DNA of 64,000 nt from Dysgonomonas sp. 216 (GCF_010501065.1 NZ_QVMM01000010.1:5211-69210), one strand, 5' to 3'. Shown: positions 26,003 through 35,071, counted from the stretch's first letter. The notes: generated by a model from the letters alone, not told the origin. A program made the numbers and translations.

Positions 26003-27040
26003 TTATTTTCCCGAAATCATATTTTTGTATACTTGGGCTATCTTGAATAAACGGGATAAGCGGTCATTTTCCACAATAGCCAAATGGTCATTTACCAATA
26101 AAAAGTTTCTCTTTCTTAATAAAACCATTAATAAAAGGTCGGAAGAATTTCGATCCATTTTTATATTTAAATTCTTATCCGCTATATATTTTGTTAATAA
26201 TTTGAATTCAATATCGGCCACCTGAATAAAATTTTCATCATTATCAAGAAGCTCGGAAATGATTATTTCCGGGGAATTTAATTTTAAGTTTACAAATTCA
26301 TCATATAATAACCCAGCGTTATTAGAGAAAGCCTCTCCAATTTTCAGCAATTCGCCCATTCTGATTGCAAAATCATGGACATCAAGAAATTCCCCCTTAT
26401 GTTTTTTCAGTCTTTCCCCTGTAGCTTCTAATAATCTTCGAATAGTTATGTCTCCGGACTTGGTAATCAAACCTAGCTGGTCTATCAAAAGTTTTTCTTC
26501 ATCCGATAGATTTCCTACCCGTGGTTTATATTGTAAATCGTGTTCGATTTCATTATACACATGAGATAACAAACTGCATACCTGAATTTCACAGGTCGTA
26601 TTTTTTAGATTGAGATTGTCGACCAGATATTCTGAGGGTAAAGCGACCTGACAGTGCGTTGCCTTATAATATTTACCATTATTCCCATCTTTATCTTTTA
26701 CTTCAATTCTAATTTGTTCCTCAAACTTACCAACGAATATTTGCTTAATTTCATTTACGACTTTGGGACGATCGGTTTCCTGATAAGTAATAATACGTAC
26801 ACCAGCCAAATCACTTATTCCTTCAAAGACACTATCGACTGATTTATATTTATTTGTTTTTCTCAATTTCTCGGCCAGGCTTGTCGGGCTTTTTGCTCGG
26901 TGCTGAACTGTCGCCCTGATAGTCAGATTCTTTTGTACGATATTCTGACATATATTATAAACAATATCTGCTAGTTTTTTGTAACGGTCATATTCCCTGA
27001 TATATCTTTTTACAGTTTCTTCTACTAAACTATCATTCAT
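26003..27040 (-). CDS. RelA/SpoT nucleotidyltransferase-domain protein
   Basis: The 345-residue protein has a single RelA/SpoT synthetase domain (residues about 50-185): SISDLAGVRIITY-like (ISDLAGVRIITYQETDR), KYYKATHCQVALP, and CEIQVCSLLSHVYNEIEHDLQYK with the EIQV and HxxxEHD-type active-site segments. A helical C-terminal part follows. It lacks the HD hydrolase, TGS and ACT domains, so it resembles small alarmone synthetases or toxic ones. It would make (p)ppGpp or a related pyrophosphorylated product. It lies 17 bases after the nitronate monooxygenase gene. Whether it is toxic cannot be seen. Confidence 0.85.
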   Translation of the reverse strand: MNDSLVEETVKRYIREYDRYKKLADIVYNICQNIVQKNLTIRATVQHRAKSPTSLAEKLRKTNKYKSVDSVFEGISDLAGVRIITYQETDRPKVVNEIKQIFVGKFEEQIRIEVKDKDGNNGKYYKATHCQVALPSEYLVDNLNLKNTTCEIQVCSLLSHVYNEIEHDLQYKPRVGNLSDEEKLLIDQLGLITKSGDITIRRLLEATGERLKKHKGEFLDVHDFAIRMGELLKIGEAFSNNAGLLYDEFVNLKLNSPEIIISELLDNDENFIQVADIEFKLLTKYIADKNLNIKMDRNSSDLLLMVLLRKRNFLLVNDHLAIVENDRLSRLFKIAQVYKNMISGK

Positions 27041-27057
27041 CTATCTTTTAAATATTT

Positions 27058-28128
27058 CTATAACGCTTCTCTTTCAGCTATGTCAAATTCCAGTTTCAGG
27101 ATCGCGATTATTTCCTTTACACTACTTATTTTCTGAGCCAAATGCGCATTGATCCCTGCAAAAGCATAGCCTTTTTTCATATTTCCTTTAGAGGCGCTAA
27201 ATAATGCTTTCATTATACAGTAGGGACTCTTGGAATAGTCGCAGGTTTTTATACAATGCACAGGGCAATTTTTAGGGATTTCCAATCCGGCCGCAACTCT
27301 GCTCAGGAATTCTCCTTTGATAGCACGCCCCGGCATGCCTACCGGGCTATTGATTATCTGGATATCATCTTCTTGTGCAGTGAGGTAAACCTGTTTGAAT
27401 GCTTGCGATGCATCGCATTCATCCGTTGTAACAAATATTGTTCCCATCTGTACGGCAGATGCCCCCATTTCTATAAAACGATAGATATCGCTTCCACTGG
27501 ATATTCCTCCTGCAGCTATAACTGGTATTATCTTTATTTCTCTGTATGGAGCAACAGTTTCCAAAACCTCCGGTATTATTTGTTCTAAAGAACATGATTC
27601 ATCACTAATTTGTTCTTTTTTAAAACCTAAATGTCCTCCGGCTTTCGGGCCTTCCACCACTATTGCATCCGGCAGATAATTGTAGTTGTTATACCATTTT
27701 TTACATATAATTTTTGCAGCACGGGCTGATGAAACGATTGGTACTAATTTGGTGGTACTATCCGTAGTTTGATAGGAAGGCAGATCTAAAGGTAAGCCTG
27801 CACCTGCGAAGATTACATCTACTTTTTCTGCTATTGCCGTATGCGCCATATCTGCAAAATTAGAAAGGGCGACCATGATATTTACACCAATTATACCTTT
27901 GGTCTTTTCTCTGGCTAAACGTATTTCTTCTTTTAGTCCCCAGATACTGTTTTGAATAAAATTACCATGGCCCTTATATATAAGCCCCACACCCGCGCAT
28001 GAAATGACTCCAATTCCACCTTCATTAGCTACTGCCGAAGCAAGCCCCGAAAGTGATACTCCTACTCCCATACCACCCTGGATAATGGGAAGCTTTATTT
28101 CTATGTTTCCTATTTTGAATGATTTCAT
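27058..28128 (-). CDS. nitronate monooxygenase family flavoprotein
   Basis: The 356-residue TIM-barrel protein has NMO/2-nitropropane dioxygenase motifs: LPIIQGGMGVGVSLSGLA at the N-terminus, VEGPKAGGHLG at about residue 155 (conserved His of the active site), VIAAGGISSG at about 205 and ASAVQMGTIFV for phosphate binding of FMN. It oxidises nitronates such as propionate-3-nitronate, or works as another FMN-dependent oxidoreductase. The C-terminal cysteines (CPVHCIKTCDYSKSPYC) are typical of a clostridial/Bacteroidetes subgroup. It is the first gene of a likely operon with the RelA/SpoT gene. Confidence 0.88.
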   Translation of the reverse strand: MKSFKIGNIEIKLPIIQGGMGVGVSLSGLASAVANEGGIGVISCAGVGLIYKGHGNFIQNSIWGLKEEIRLAREKTKGIIGVNIMVALSNFADMAHTAIAEKVDVIFAGAGLPLDLPSYQTTDSTTKLVPIVSSARAAKIICKKWYNNYNYLPDAIVVEGPKAGGHLGFKKEQISDESCSLEQIIPEVLETVAPYREIKIIPVIAAGGISSGSDIYRFIEMGASAVQMGTIFVTTDECDASQAFKQVYLTAQEDDIQIINSPVGMPGRAIKGEFLSRVAAGLEIPKNCPVHCIKTCDYSKSPYCIMKALFSASKGNMKKGYAFAGINAHLAQKISSVKEIIAILKLEFDIAEREAL

Positions 28129-28202
28129 ATATCAAAAATGCAGATAACTACAAAATTGAAGTTACCCGCAATTAAATAAGTTTATTATGGCTGATAAGTT
28201 GA

Positions 28203-28451
28203 TCAATAAGATCGAGGTGTAGCTTCTTTTATTGAAAGTGGACGTCCTTGAATCGTTTTGCCATTCAGTTCTGATATAGCCTTGTTTGCTTCCTCACTGT
28301 TTTCCATTTCAACAAAACCGAAGCCTTTGGATCTACCTGAGTCTTTATCTGAAATCAGCTTAACTGAAGATACTGTACCAAACTCTTCCATAAGTTGCTT
28401 CAAATCACTTTCTTTTACCTCATAATGGAGGTTTCCAACATAAATGTTCAT
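28203..28451 (-). CDS. RRM-domain RNA-binding protein
   Basis: The 82-residue protein consists of one RNA recognition motif. RNP2 is IYVGNL (residues 3-8) and RNP1 is RSKGFGFVEM (about 41-50), with the full beta-alpha-beta-beta-alpha-beta pattern and a short basic tail. Bacteroidetes use such proteins as abundant single-stranded RNA-binding, cold/stress-linked post-transcriptional regulators, since many lack Hfq function. Intact. Confidence 0.92.
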   Translation of the reverse strand: MNIYVGNLHYEVKESDLKQLMEEFGTVSSVKLISDKDSGRSKGFGFVEMENSEEANKAISELNGKTIQGRPLSIKEATPRSY

Positions 28452-28467
28452 AAAAATATAATTAATT

Positions 28468-29532
28468 ATGCGAATCAGTAGTTGAAACTGTTCGCTGATT
28501 TATTTAGTTAAATTATTGATTTTCAATAAAATAATCATATTGAATATTTGCTCAATCTCTTGAAAGTCATTAACTTAAAAGAATAATCCCCATTATTTTT
28601 TTAGTTATGATTCCCAAGAAGAAAGAGCTTAAACTGATAAAAATTTATATGTATATCTGTGATTTATACGATTCAGAACTGAGGTATTATTGCCAAAGAT
28701 ATAGCAATAATTCCAATCCTGTATTTACCGATCAGGAAATTATGACAATCTACTTGTTTGCAGGACATTGTCAAAAATATTTCCAAATCAAAGATATACA
28801 TACTTTTGCATCAGAATATCTCACCTCTTGGTTTCCTGAATTACCTTCTTATCAGACATTTAATCTTAGACTAAATCGTCTTAGTGAGGCATTCAAGAGA
28901 TTGAATCAGAGATTGATTCGTTCATTCATACCCAAAGATTGCGACTTAGACATGTCATTAGTCGATTCTATGCCTGTCATTACTTGTGCCGGCAGAAATA
29001 GAGAGGGTAAGGTCGCTAAAGAAATAACTGCCAAAGGATTTTGTTCTACCAAGAACCAATACTACTATGGTTTGAAACTTCATGCCTTAGCATTCAGAAG
29101 AAAAGGTAGAATCCCATTCCCCGAATCTTTAACCTATACCTCTGCCGAAGATAACGACCTAACTGTTTTTAAACAGGCTTGGGGGGATAATATCTCCAAC
29201 AGAAGGGTCTTTGGCGATAAGATATATTCTGATTTTGAATACTTTAATAAAGAAAAAGCACAAAGTCAAAATATTGAAATGTTGACTCCTGTTAAAGCTA
29301 TCAAAGGACAGTCTGACTGGGAAAAGCAAAGAAATAAAGCTTATAATGATTTATTCTCTACTGCTGTTTCTAAAGTTAGACAACCCATAGAATCATTCTT
29401 CAATTGGTTGAATGAACATACAAAAATTCAAAGAGCGCAGAAAGTAAGATCCACTGCTGGACTACTTATACATACGATGGGTAAAATTGCCATCGCTTTT
29501 ATTTATCTAATTTTTTAAATACTGATTCGCAT
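28468..29532 (+). mobile_element. IS982-family insertion sequence
   Basis: The terminal inverted repeats are ATGCGAATCAGTA (28468-28480) and TACTGATTCGCAT (29520-29532). They flank one transposase gene. ATTAATT occurs on both sides (28461-28467 and 29531-29537), consistent with a target duplication of about 5-7 bp; the exact ends are ambiguous by two bases because the duplication overlaps the inverted repeat. It inserted between the RRM gene and the mob operon. Confidence 0.85.
28607..29518 (+). CDS. IS982-family transposase
   Basis: The 303-residue DDE transposase shows the IS982 pattern: SLVDSMPVITCAG (first Asp, about residue 125), FCSTKNQYYYGLKLHAL, VFGDKIYSDFEYFN (second Asp), then SKVRQPIESFFNWLNE (Glu) and a C-terminal KIQRAQKVRSTAGLLIHTMGKIAIA segment. 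The frame is intact and full length. It lies inside the inverted repeats given for the element. Confidence 0.92.
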   Translation: MIPKKKELKLIKIYMYICDLYDSELRYYCQRYSNNSNPVFTDQEIMTIYLFAGHCQKYFQIKDIHTFASEYLTSWFPELPSYQTFNLRLNRLSEAFKRLNQRLIRSFIPKDCDLDMSLVDSMPVITCAGRNREGKVAKEITAKGFCSTKNQYYYGLKLHALAFRRKGRIPFPESLTYTSAEDNDLTVFKQAWGDNISNRRVFGDKIYSDFEYFNKEKAQSQNIEMLTPVKAIKGQSDWEKQRNKAYNDLFSTAVSKVRQPIESFFNWLNEHTKIQRAQKVRSTAGLLIHTMGKIAIAFIYLIF

Positions 29533-29932
29533 TAATTGTAAATACTAATAAACAAGAAAGTAGAGAGGTCGATTTCGACAAGAGAAAAGACTTAATACGA
29601 ATATTAAGAAGATACGATGCAGATAAAGAACAAAATGAACTCATTTGTTTATAGTTTAAATATAGACATAAAGCATCGTATATTGATTGTAAAACAGATT
29701 TATTATCTGATTATTGACCAATATTATGTATTATACATTTATAAAGACAATAATTATAGAATTATCTGGTTTAGGTTAAATTTAACTTTCTGAAAATCAA
29801 TATTATTATTTTTGCTTAAATTATCAATAAGAAGATTTATCGGATAGATAAAAAGGATTAAGGTGTACAAATAAAATTTCTGAGAGAGAAGAAAAAAATA
29901 TCTTCTCCTAAGTTTTTGTTTAAACGATTCGC
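29533..29932. other. non-coding stretch between IS982 and mobC
   Basis: Four hundred AT-rich bases without a credible gene. A 38-codon open frame ending near 29655 lacks a start. A TAttTTTG element lies at 29807-29814 (plus) and a hairpin at 29886-29907. Confidence 0.4.
29886..29907 (-). terminator. probable terminator after mobC (possibly bidirectional)
   Basis: GAGAAGA (29886-29892) and TCTTCTC (29901-29907) form a 7-bp stem with an 8-nt AT loop and T-rich sequence on both sides. It lies 26 bases past the mobC stop. With the TAttTTTG element at 29807-29814 it could also end a short plus-strand RNA. Confidence 0.45.
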
Positions 29933-31936
29933 TTATTCCTTAATTAAATGTTTTAATTTGTCATCGTCTTTTATCCTTTTTATTTCCTTATCTACTATCG
30001 CCTGCATATCGAGTTTTATCTGCCGGTAATTGTTTTCTATCTGTTCATTCATCATGTCTTTGCCATTTTCATCTGTAAAATTCGTCAGTATGGGAATGGG
30101 TTGGTAAGCTTTGGTTTCGGCGGCTACCTTTTCATTATCGATAACGATCTGTCCGTGAAATATCTTTTGTTCGATGCGCTCATCGAAATTATCGGAAACA
30201 GCCCCCACGAACATGCCTTGCGTCAGGTTGGAAATCTTGCTTGCCGGGATCAGGCTGTCAAGCTGGGTAGAAATCGAGGTCGATTTATCGTTGCGGTTGA
30301 TAGTCATCGACCGGCGTTTCTGCAGTACCTTGCCGAAACGCTCGGAGAGGGTCTTTGCCGATTCGCCTACTACCTGCCCCGAAAATATATTGCCGACCGT
30401 ATTTTGTACCACCCGGCTCTCCTTATCCCCGTAGTCCCGGTTCAATTGCGAGAAGTCCTGAAATCCCAGACAAACGGCTACTTTATTGCTTCGGGCGGTG
30501 GCTATCAGGTTGTCTAATCCCCGGAAATAGATAGTAGGAAGCTCGTCTATAACAACCGAGGATTTGAGCATTCCCTTTTTATTTATCAGCTTCACGATAC
30601 GGGAGTTGTATAATCCCAGCGCCGCCGAATAGATGTTCTGGCGGTCAGGGTTATTGCCTACACATAATATCTTGGGTTCATCAGGATTGTTTATATCGAG
30701 TGTAAAATCATCGCCCGTCATGACCCAATATAATTGCGGGGAAATCATTCTCGACAGCGGTATTTTAGCGCTTGCAATCTGTCCCTGGAGCTGGTCTTGG
30801 GCTCCTGAACGCCAGGCATCCATAAAGGGGGACAGATAGTTTTCCAATTGGGGATAAGAGGTCAGTATCGGGAAAATATCCTTATAGGGCTTATTCAGGA
30901 ACTCGATGGCATGGGGGAAGGTGCAATATCTGCCTTGGTCGTATATTTTCAAATACCAGATAATAGCAGCCAGCAGGATAATGGGCGATTCTACAAAGAA
31001 GTCTCCCTGTTTTTGAATCCAGGTGCGATTCAAATTCAGCATTATCGTATACGAGGCTTCATATGCGTCCGAGATGTCGCTCATAAATCCGGGGGCTATC
31101 GGGTTGCACCTATGGCTTTTAGCCGGATTGTCGAAATTAATCACATAAAATTTAGGGGGCATTTTGTATTTATTCAGGTTTTTAAGTAAGGTATTATAGG
31201 CAATGACCGAGAGGTCGTCGAATTTATAATCATACAGGTATAAGGCGAATCCCTTGGCTATCTGCTGTTTGATAAATGAGTTGACCACTGCATACGACTT
31301 CCCACTGCCGGGCGTTCCCAATACGATAGTTGCCCTGAAGGGGTTTACAACATTTATCCAGCCCTTGTTCCATTTCTTCTTATAGTAGAACAGGCTGGGC
31401 AGGTTGACGGAATATTCATTCTCCATCAGGCGTGTTTCCTGCATAAATGACTCGTTCTCATTATTGAAGACATCGTCCATCAGGTTGCTCTTCAACAAGC
31501 GGCTCATCCATAGCCCCGCCATCAGTAAAAGAATGTAACCGATGGTCATGGTAAAGATATAAATCGCTGTATTAGCTGCCAAGGGTAAAGGCAGAGCCAG
31601 TATCCACCAGTTCAGGAAGAAAAAGATAAATCCTATAACCAAGAACATATATATTTTACTCCATGTGATCTTTTCTTCTTTTACCCCTTTTGTCCCCAGA
31701 CAGGACAGAGCAAGGAATACTACAGCAAACAGTTTTGTCCAGAGCATATTGGAGAATAATCCTGCCGTCTTCTGGAAATTAAGCAATATCTTATCTATTA
31801 CATCGATATTAATGCCTGCTTCACGTATATACTGGTAACAGAACCAATAAATATGTATGACTACAAATAATATACTTACGGCCCGCATGAATTCCATGAT
31901 CTTGGCCAGTCCCCTTAAGTCGTCTTCCTGTTGCAT
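29933..31936 (-). CDS. mobC: MobC/TraG-like type IV coupling protein
   Basis: The 667-residue VirD4-like ATPase has four N-terminal membrane helices (residues about 15-35, 55-75, 88-108 and 120-145). A RecA-like domain follows with Walker A GTPGSGKSYAVV at about 205-216, Walker B VVIDELPTIYF at about 460 and the TATARSNKVAVCLGFQD-like 'IATARSNKVAVCLGFQDFSQL' region (abridged). It links the relaxase-DNA complex to the TraG/TraJ mating channel at the inner membrane. It is last in the mobA-mobB-mobC operon, with a 160-base gap after mobB. Confidence 0.93.
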   Translation of the reverse strand: MQQEDDLRGLAKIMEFMRAVSILFVVIHIYWFCYQYIREAGINIDVIDKILLNFQKTAGLFSNMLWTKLFAVVFLALSCLGTKGVKEEKITWSKIYMFLVIGFIFFFLNWWILALPLPLAANTAIYIFTMTIGYILLLMAGLWMSRLLKSNLMDDVFNNENESFMQETRLMENEYSVNLPSLFYYKKKWNKGWINVVNPFRATIVLGTPGSGKSYAVVNSFIKQQIAKGFALYLYDYKFDDLSVIAYNTLLKNLNKYKMPPKFYVINFDNPAKSHRCNPIAPGFMSDISDAYEASYTIMLNLNRTWIQKQGDFFVESPIILLAAIIWYLKIYDQGRYCTFPHAIEFLNKPYKDIFPILTSYPQLENYLSPFMDAWRSGAQDQLQGQIASAKIPLSRMISPQLYWVMTGDDFTLDINNPDEPKILCVGNNPDRQNIYSAALGLYNSRIVKLINKKGMLKSSVVIDELPTIYFRGLDNLIATARSNKVAVCLGFQDFSQLNRDYGDKESRVVQNTVGNIFSGQVVGESAKTLSERFGKVLQKRRSMTINRNDKSTSISTQLDSLIPASKISNLTQGMFVGAVSDNFDERIEQKIFHGQIVIDNEKVAAETKAYQPIPILTNFTDENGKDMMNEQIENNYRQIKLDMQAIVDKEIKRIKDDDKLKHLIKE

Positions 31937-32099
31937 AATTTCTTTTTTTACGAACTTTTTATAACCGTATTTTTATCATTGCCTTCGGGATTCGGTTCCG
32001 GTCATTTACTATCAGTAAACTCCCGGAATCTCACCCTCGGCAGCTTCAAAAATACTGATTCTAAAAACCCCTTGGTTGGTATTCTTTGATTTATAATTT

Positions 32100-33353
32100 T
32101 TATAAATTGCGTCCTTTGCGCTTTTTCTTCTTTCGTTTCATACGGTTCACAAAAGCGATCTCTTCGTAATTATCGCCGTGCTGTTCCATAGAGAATATCC
32201 CGGCGATAGATTCCGCCGTTGAACCTTGTTCTTGCTGCTGAGAAGTATAACCGGATACGTCCGCGTTACCCTTATTAATATCAAAGCCATTGCTTTCCTC
32301 TTGTTTCCTATTATTCCCATTAAAGAGTTCATGAAAAATATTGGCAGAAAATTCCTTCCCCAGCCGTGAACCGTTAAATACCGCCTTCTCCTTGTGGTCG
32401 ATAAAGGTCACGCCATAGATGCGCCCTTCATTGTTCACGCGGAACAATACCGACATTCCGTTTTTCAACAATTCCTTTTCAAACTTCATCCTGTCCGGAT
32501 TATTTTTCAAAGCAGAAACTATAATATCCCGGCTCCGGTTATATACGCCCCTTTCCTTCGTCGTTTCTTTGGCTGTGGAGATTCGCTTATACAGCGCATT
32601 GTAACCCACAGTTTTACCTATAAGCGAAGCCTTAAACGGATTGCCCACCTTTTCGCCTTCTTTATCCAATGCCGAATATACCAACCCGTTATAAGGCTTG
32701 CCCCTTACTTCGCCTTTTACCTCTTCGACGGTAATATTATACAGGGACAGCAATGCACGGAATTCATTCACGCTTTGAAAACGGTAATCTTTTACCAATG
32801 CTTTGACAGTATTGGCTATCTGCTTTTTTACATTGCCTGCATTTATATCCACAGGTTTTACGGGCAGGCTTTCCGATTGTTTTTGTTTCTCGGCTGGCAT
32901 CAGGTTGTATTTCTTTTCCAAGGCCCGGGTAATATTTTTTGAACGCCTCTTTTCATAGGAATCGTCGATTTTTTTGCCGTTCTCATCTACCCGCACTGAA
33001 ACGATGTGCAGATGCATCCTGTCAATGTCCTCATGCTTATATATAAGGTAGGGCTGTTTACCGTAACCCAACTTTTCCATATACTCCCGTGCAATATCCT
33101 TTAGTTGTTCATCTGAAAGTTTGTCATCAGGATGCGGGTTCAGGGAGATATGAATAACCGGATTCAACGTTTTATTATTGGCTGCAAGGTATGGTTCAAA
33201 CGAACGCATACACAAGGGAATATTGTACGAACCATCTACCGGACGTATAATATTCTGACTTAAAAGGACGCTTGCCGTGCCCTCGTCTACCTTCTGCTGA
33301 TTATAGGATATGGCACCGAAAAGGGATTTTCCCGCGCTGATCTTAGCTACCAT
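32100..33353 (-). CDS. mobB: MobB relaxase (MOBP-like mobilization nuclease)
   Basis: The protein has about 417 residues from the ATG at 33353 (MVAKISAGKSLFGAISYNQQKV; an in-frame ATG 21 bases upstream is also possible). The candidate catalytic Tyr is in AISYNQQKV at about residue 18. The metal-binding histidines lie in PVIHISLNPHPDD and in DRMHLHIVSVRVDENG (HxH, motif III) at about 130. It nicks oriT and stays bound to the 5' end of the transferred strand. It overlaps the mobA end by 11 bases. The C-terminal part is Lys-rich. Confidence 0.92.
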   Translation of the reverse strand: MVAKISAGKSLFGAISYNQQKVDEGTASVLLSQNIIRPVDGSYNIPLCMRSFEPYLAANNKTLNPVIHISLNPHPDDKLSDEQLKDIAREYMEKLGYGKQPYLIYKHEDIDRMHLHIVSVRVDENGKKIDDSYEKRRSKNITRALEKKYNLMPAEKQKQSESLPVKPVDINAGNVKKQIANTVKALVKDYRFQSVNEFRALLSLYNITVEEVKGEVRGKPYNGLVYSALDKEGEKVGNPFKASLIGKTVGYNALYKRISTAKETTKERGVYNRSRDIIVSALKNNPDRMKFEKELLKNGMSVLFRVNNEGRIYGVTFIDHKEKAVFNGSRLGKEFSANIFHELFNGNNRKQEESNGFDINKGNADVSGYTSQQQEQGSTAESIAGIFSMEQHGDNYEEIAFVNRMKRKKKKRKGRNL

Positions 33354-33801
33354 TCTGTAAATATTTACTCTCAAAATCGTGCGTCAGTTCAATAATTTTC
33401 TTGTTTAATTGGGCCAGCTCTATGGTCGCCTGTTCCAGTTTATAGAGGAAAGCCAGGGCTTTTTTCTCCGAAAAATAGGAGTGTAACATCTTAATAAGTT
33501 GGTTGTAATTGTGGCCGATGGCGCGAAACTGGTCAAAAAAAGTGGTCAGGCGCATGTAATAATCGTGCGCTCCTTTGTCGATCTTCACCACTTTTACCGG
33601 GTTGGAAAATATGCAGGAGGTAATGAACTGCGCCATATTCTTTGCGCCCGATTGGTGGTAAAGAGCGGATAAGCGTATCTCATCGGCATCGTTCAGGTAA
33701 AATACATGCCTGTTCTTTGCAGGATCGGCAAGGGGGGTACGCCCGCCCCTGCTCCTTTTGTTATTGTTGTTATTTCCGGTCATATATACATTGTTATTCA
33801 A
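33343..33801 (-). CDS. mobA: MobA relaxosome protein
   Basis: The 152-residue protein matches the BfmA/MobA accessory family of Bacteroidales mobilization systems. A basic N-terminus (NNNNKRSRGGR) is followed by a ribbon-helix-helix-like part (HVFYLNDADEIRLSALYHQSGAKNMAQFITSCIF, abridged) and a long C-terminal helix. It binds oriT and recruits the MobB relaxase. It is the first gene of the leftward mob operon and starts immediately beside the highly structured region at 33814-34005. Confidence 0.88.
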   Translation of the reverse strand: MNNNVYMTGNNNNNKRSRGGRTPLADPAKNRHVFYLNDADEIRLSALYHQSGAKNMAQFITSCIFSNPVKVVKIDKGAHDYYMRLTTFFDQFRAIGHNYNQLIKMLHSYFSEKKALAFLYKLEQATIELAQLNKKIIELTHDFESKYLQNGS

Positions 33802-33813
33802 TTTTATTTACAG

Positions 33814-34005
33814 GCTACACGCATGTAGCATCATTCCAACATTACCTGAAAAAACCCACATCTTAGCGACTTCGGAGCCTAAGATGCCCCCCCGAATTCA
33901 GGTGAGTGGGGCAAGGTGGTTTTAAGGCACTTAAAACGTTTTGAGTGTACTCAAAACACACCTTGCCATTAGCTGACGCTAATAAAAATCCGCTTAAAGC
34001 GGATT
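33814..34005. promoter_or_regulatory. candidate oriT: cluster of inverted repeats including a three-way junction
   Basis: Six helices fit in 192 bases. (1) GCTACA/TGTAGC 33814-33829. (2) ACCTGAA 33844-33850 with TTCAGGT 33897-33903, enclosing CATCTTAG 33859-33866 with CTAAGATG 33879-33886. (3) GCAAGGTG 33911-33918 with CACCTTGC 33959-33966, enclosing two adjacent hairpins: GTTTTAA/TTAAAAC (33919-33937) and GTTTTGAGT/ACTCAAAAC (33938-33957). (4) ATTAGC/GCTAAT 33968-33983. (5) AATCCGCTT/AAGCGGATT 33987-34005. Every stem is perfect. The position directly upstream of mobA, between mob and tra operons, is where oriT lies in related elements. A structured RNA is an alternative. The nick site is not identified. 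Confidence 0.65.
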
Positions 34006-34168
34006 GCCGTCAAGGGTATCGTTCCATGTAAAAAAGACAGCCGGCGGGGCTATCCCTTTATCTTTCGAAAACGATACATTGCCCGGCACAAGAAATACGG
34101 ATTATATACCGGAGACAAAGGTAGAGCCTATATGTATATGTGCGAAAGATCAGGGGGTGGACAATGAA

Positions 34169-34183
34169 CGCCAAATACTGCCA
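34169..34183 (+). repeat. dispersed repeat copy 2 (one mismatch)
   Basis: CGCCAAATACTGCCA differs from the core CGCCAAACACTGCCA by one base. Confidence 0.45.
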
Positions 34184-34505
34184 AACAGCCTGAAAACGAA
34201 AATACTGGAGGGAGAGCGTTTTGAAATCTTAGTGTCTCTTCTAAAAATCAGCTGAAAATATCCAAAGGGTCAATTCAGATTGGTACACAGAGATGTTTTT
34301 TGTTATTACTTCGGGTATAACAACGATTTGTCGCTATGATTTTAAATAAAATTGTAGCTATTTTCCTTTCACTTATTTGGGAATCGTTCATATCGGTAAC
34401 GATTTATATAGTGGTAAAATCCATTTCCGCATATCTGTTTTTAGCGTTATTGGAAAGATATGTTACCAAAGGAATATTTCCGATTTTATATACTCTTACA
34501 AAAAT

Positions 34506-34536
34506 AACCTGCGCCAATCGACGCCAAACACTGCCA
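34506..34536 (+). repeat. dispersed repeat copy 3 (31 bp)
   Basis: The segment matches 36780-36810 at 30 of 31 positions (G34520 versus A36794). It includes the CGCCAAACACTGCCA core at 34522-34536. A 31-bp near-identity 2.3 kb apart is not chance. Confidence 0.75.
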
Positions 34537-34793
34537 GAGGTTTTGATTATAAGCTGTTTATGAAATATTCTGTTTTAATTTGCCGTAACAGTATTCAAGT
34601 GCAAGCCTGCAATACTATATATCCGGTGATTCCGGTAAGAAGAAATACGGCCATACGGAGATGCGACAAGCAGGATAAACCATATGTCGATGCAGTAAAG
34701 ACTTAGTGAAGTCATGACATCACAATACACTATGTTGTATTTATAAAATGTTGATAATGTATTGATCCGATTAACCGACAGATTAACAGAACG

Positions 34794-34970
34794 ATGGCTT
34801 ATATCCATTTATCTTCAAATACATATATCAGCGGAGAGTTGCAGGTATCGAACGGTAAAGAAATAAAACCGCTACACATTACCGGCTTAATGAACCGGGT
34901 AGAAGAATATATGAAGGATTGTAGGAAAAACTATCCGGACCGGTATAGCCATAATCCGATAATATATTGA
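34794..34970 (+). CDS. small hypothetical protein (58 residues)
   Basis: The ATG at 34794 opens a 58-codon frame to TGA 34968-34970 with coding-like composition (AYIHLSSNTYISGELQVSNG, then MNRVEEYMKDCRKNYPDRY). It precedes traA by 100 bases on the same strand. It is not recognised, but small genes between oriT and traA are usual in these elements. Confidence 0.5.
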   Translation: MAYIHLSSNTYISGELQVSNGKEIKPLHITGLMNRVEEYMKDCRKNYPDRYSHNPIIY

Positions 34971-35071
34971 AAAATCAGGGATTAAAAGAAACGGGGCGCT
35001 ATATCCATAGATACTTGTGAAAATGCTTCCCCAGACACTTACTGTTATTTATAATTTAATATTTTATTCAA

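Larger units (their letters stand above)
34006..34793. other. non-coding stretch between oriT region and small orf
   Basis: About 790 bases without a convincing gene. Open frames at 34004-34255 and 34377-34706 have no family resemblance and each runs across a copy of the dispersed repeat (34169-34183; 34506-34536). Confidence 0.45.

Noticed and set aside
29540..29655. Open frame with KRKDLIRILRRYDADKEQN-like translation after the IS982 element
   Set aside because: No start codon and no upstream partner across the insertion (the left neighbour is an intact gene on the other strand).
34004..34706. Two plus-strand frames (34004-34255 and 34377-34706) between oriT region and traA
   Set aside because: No resemblance to known proteins; both run through repeat copies that create the shared RQ/LPN peptides.
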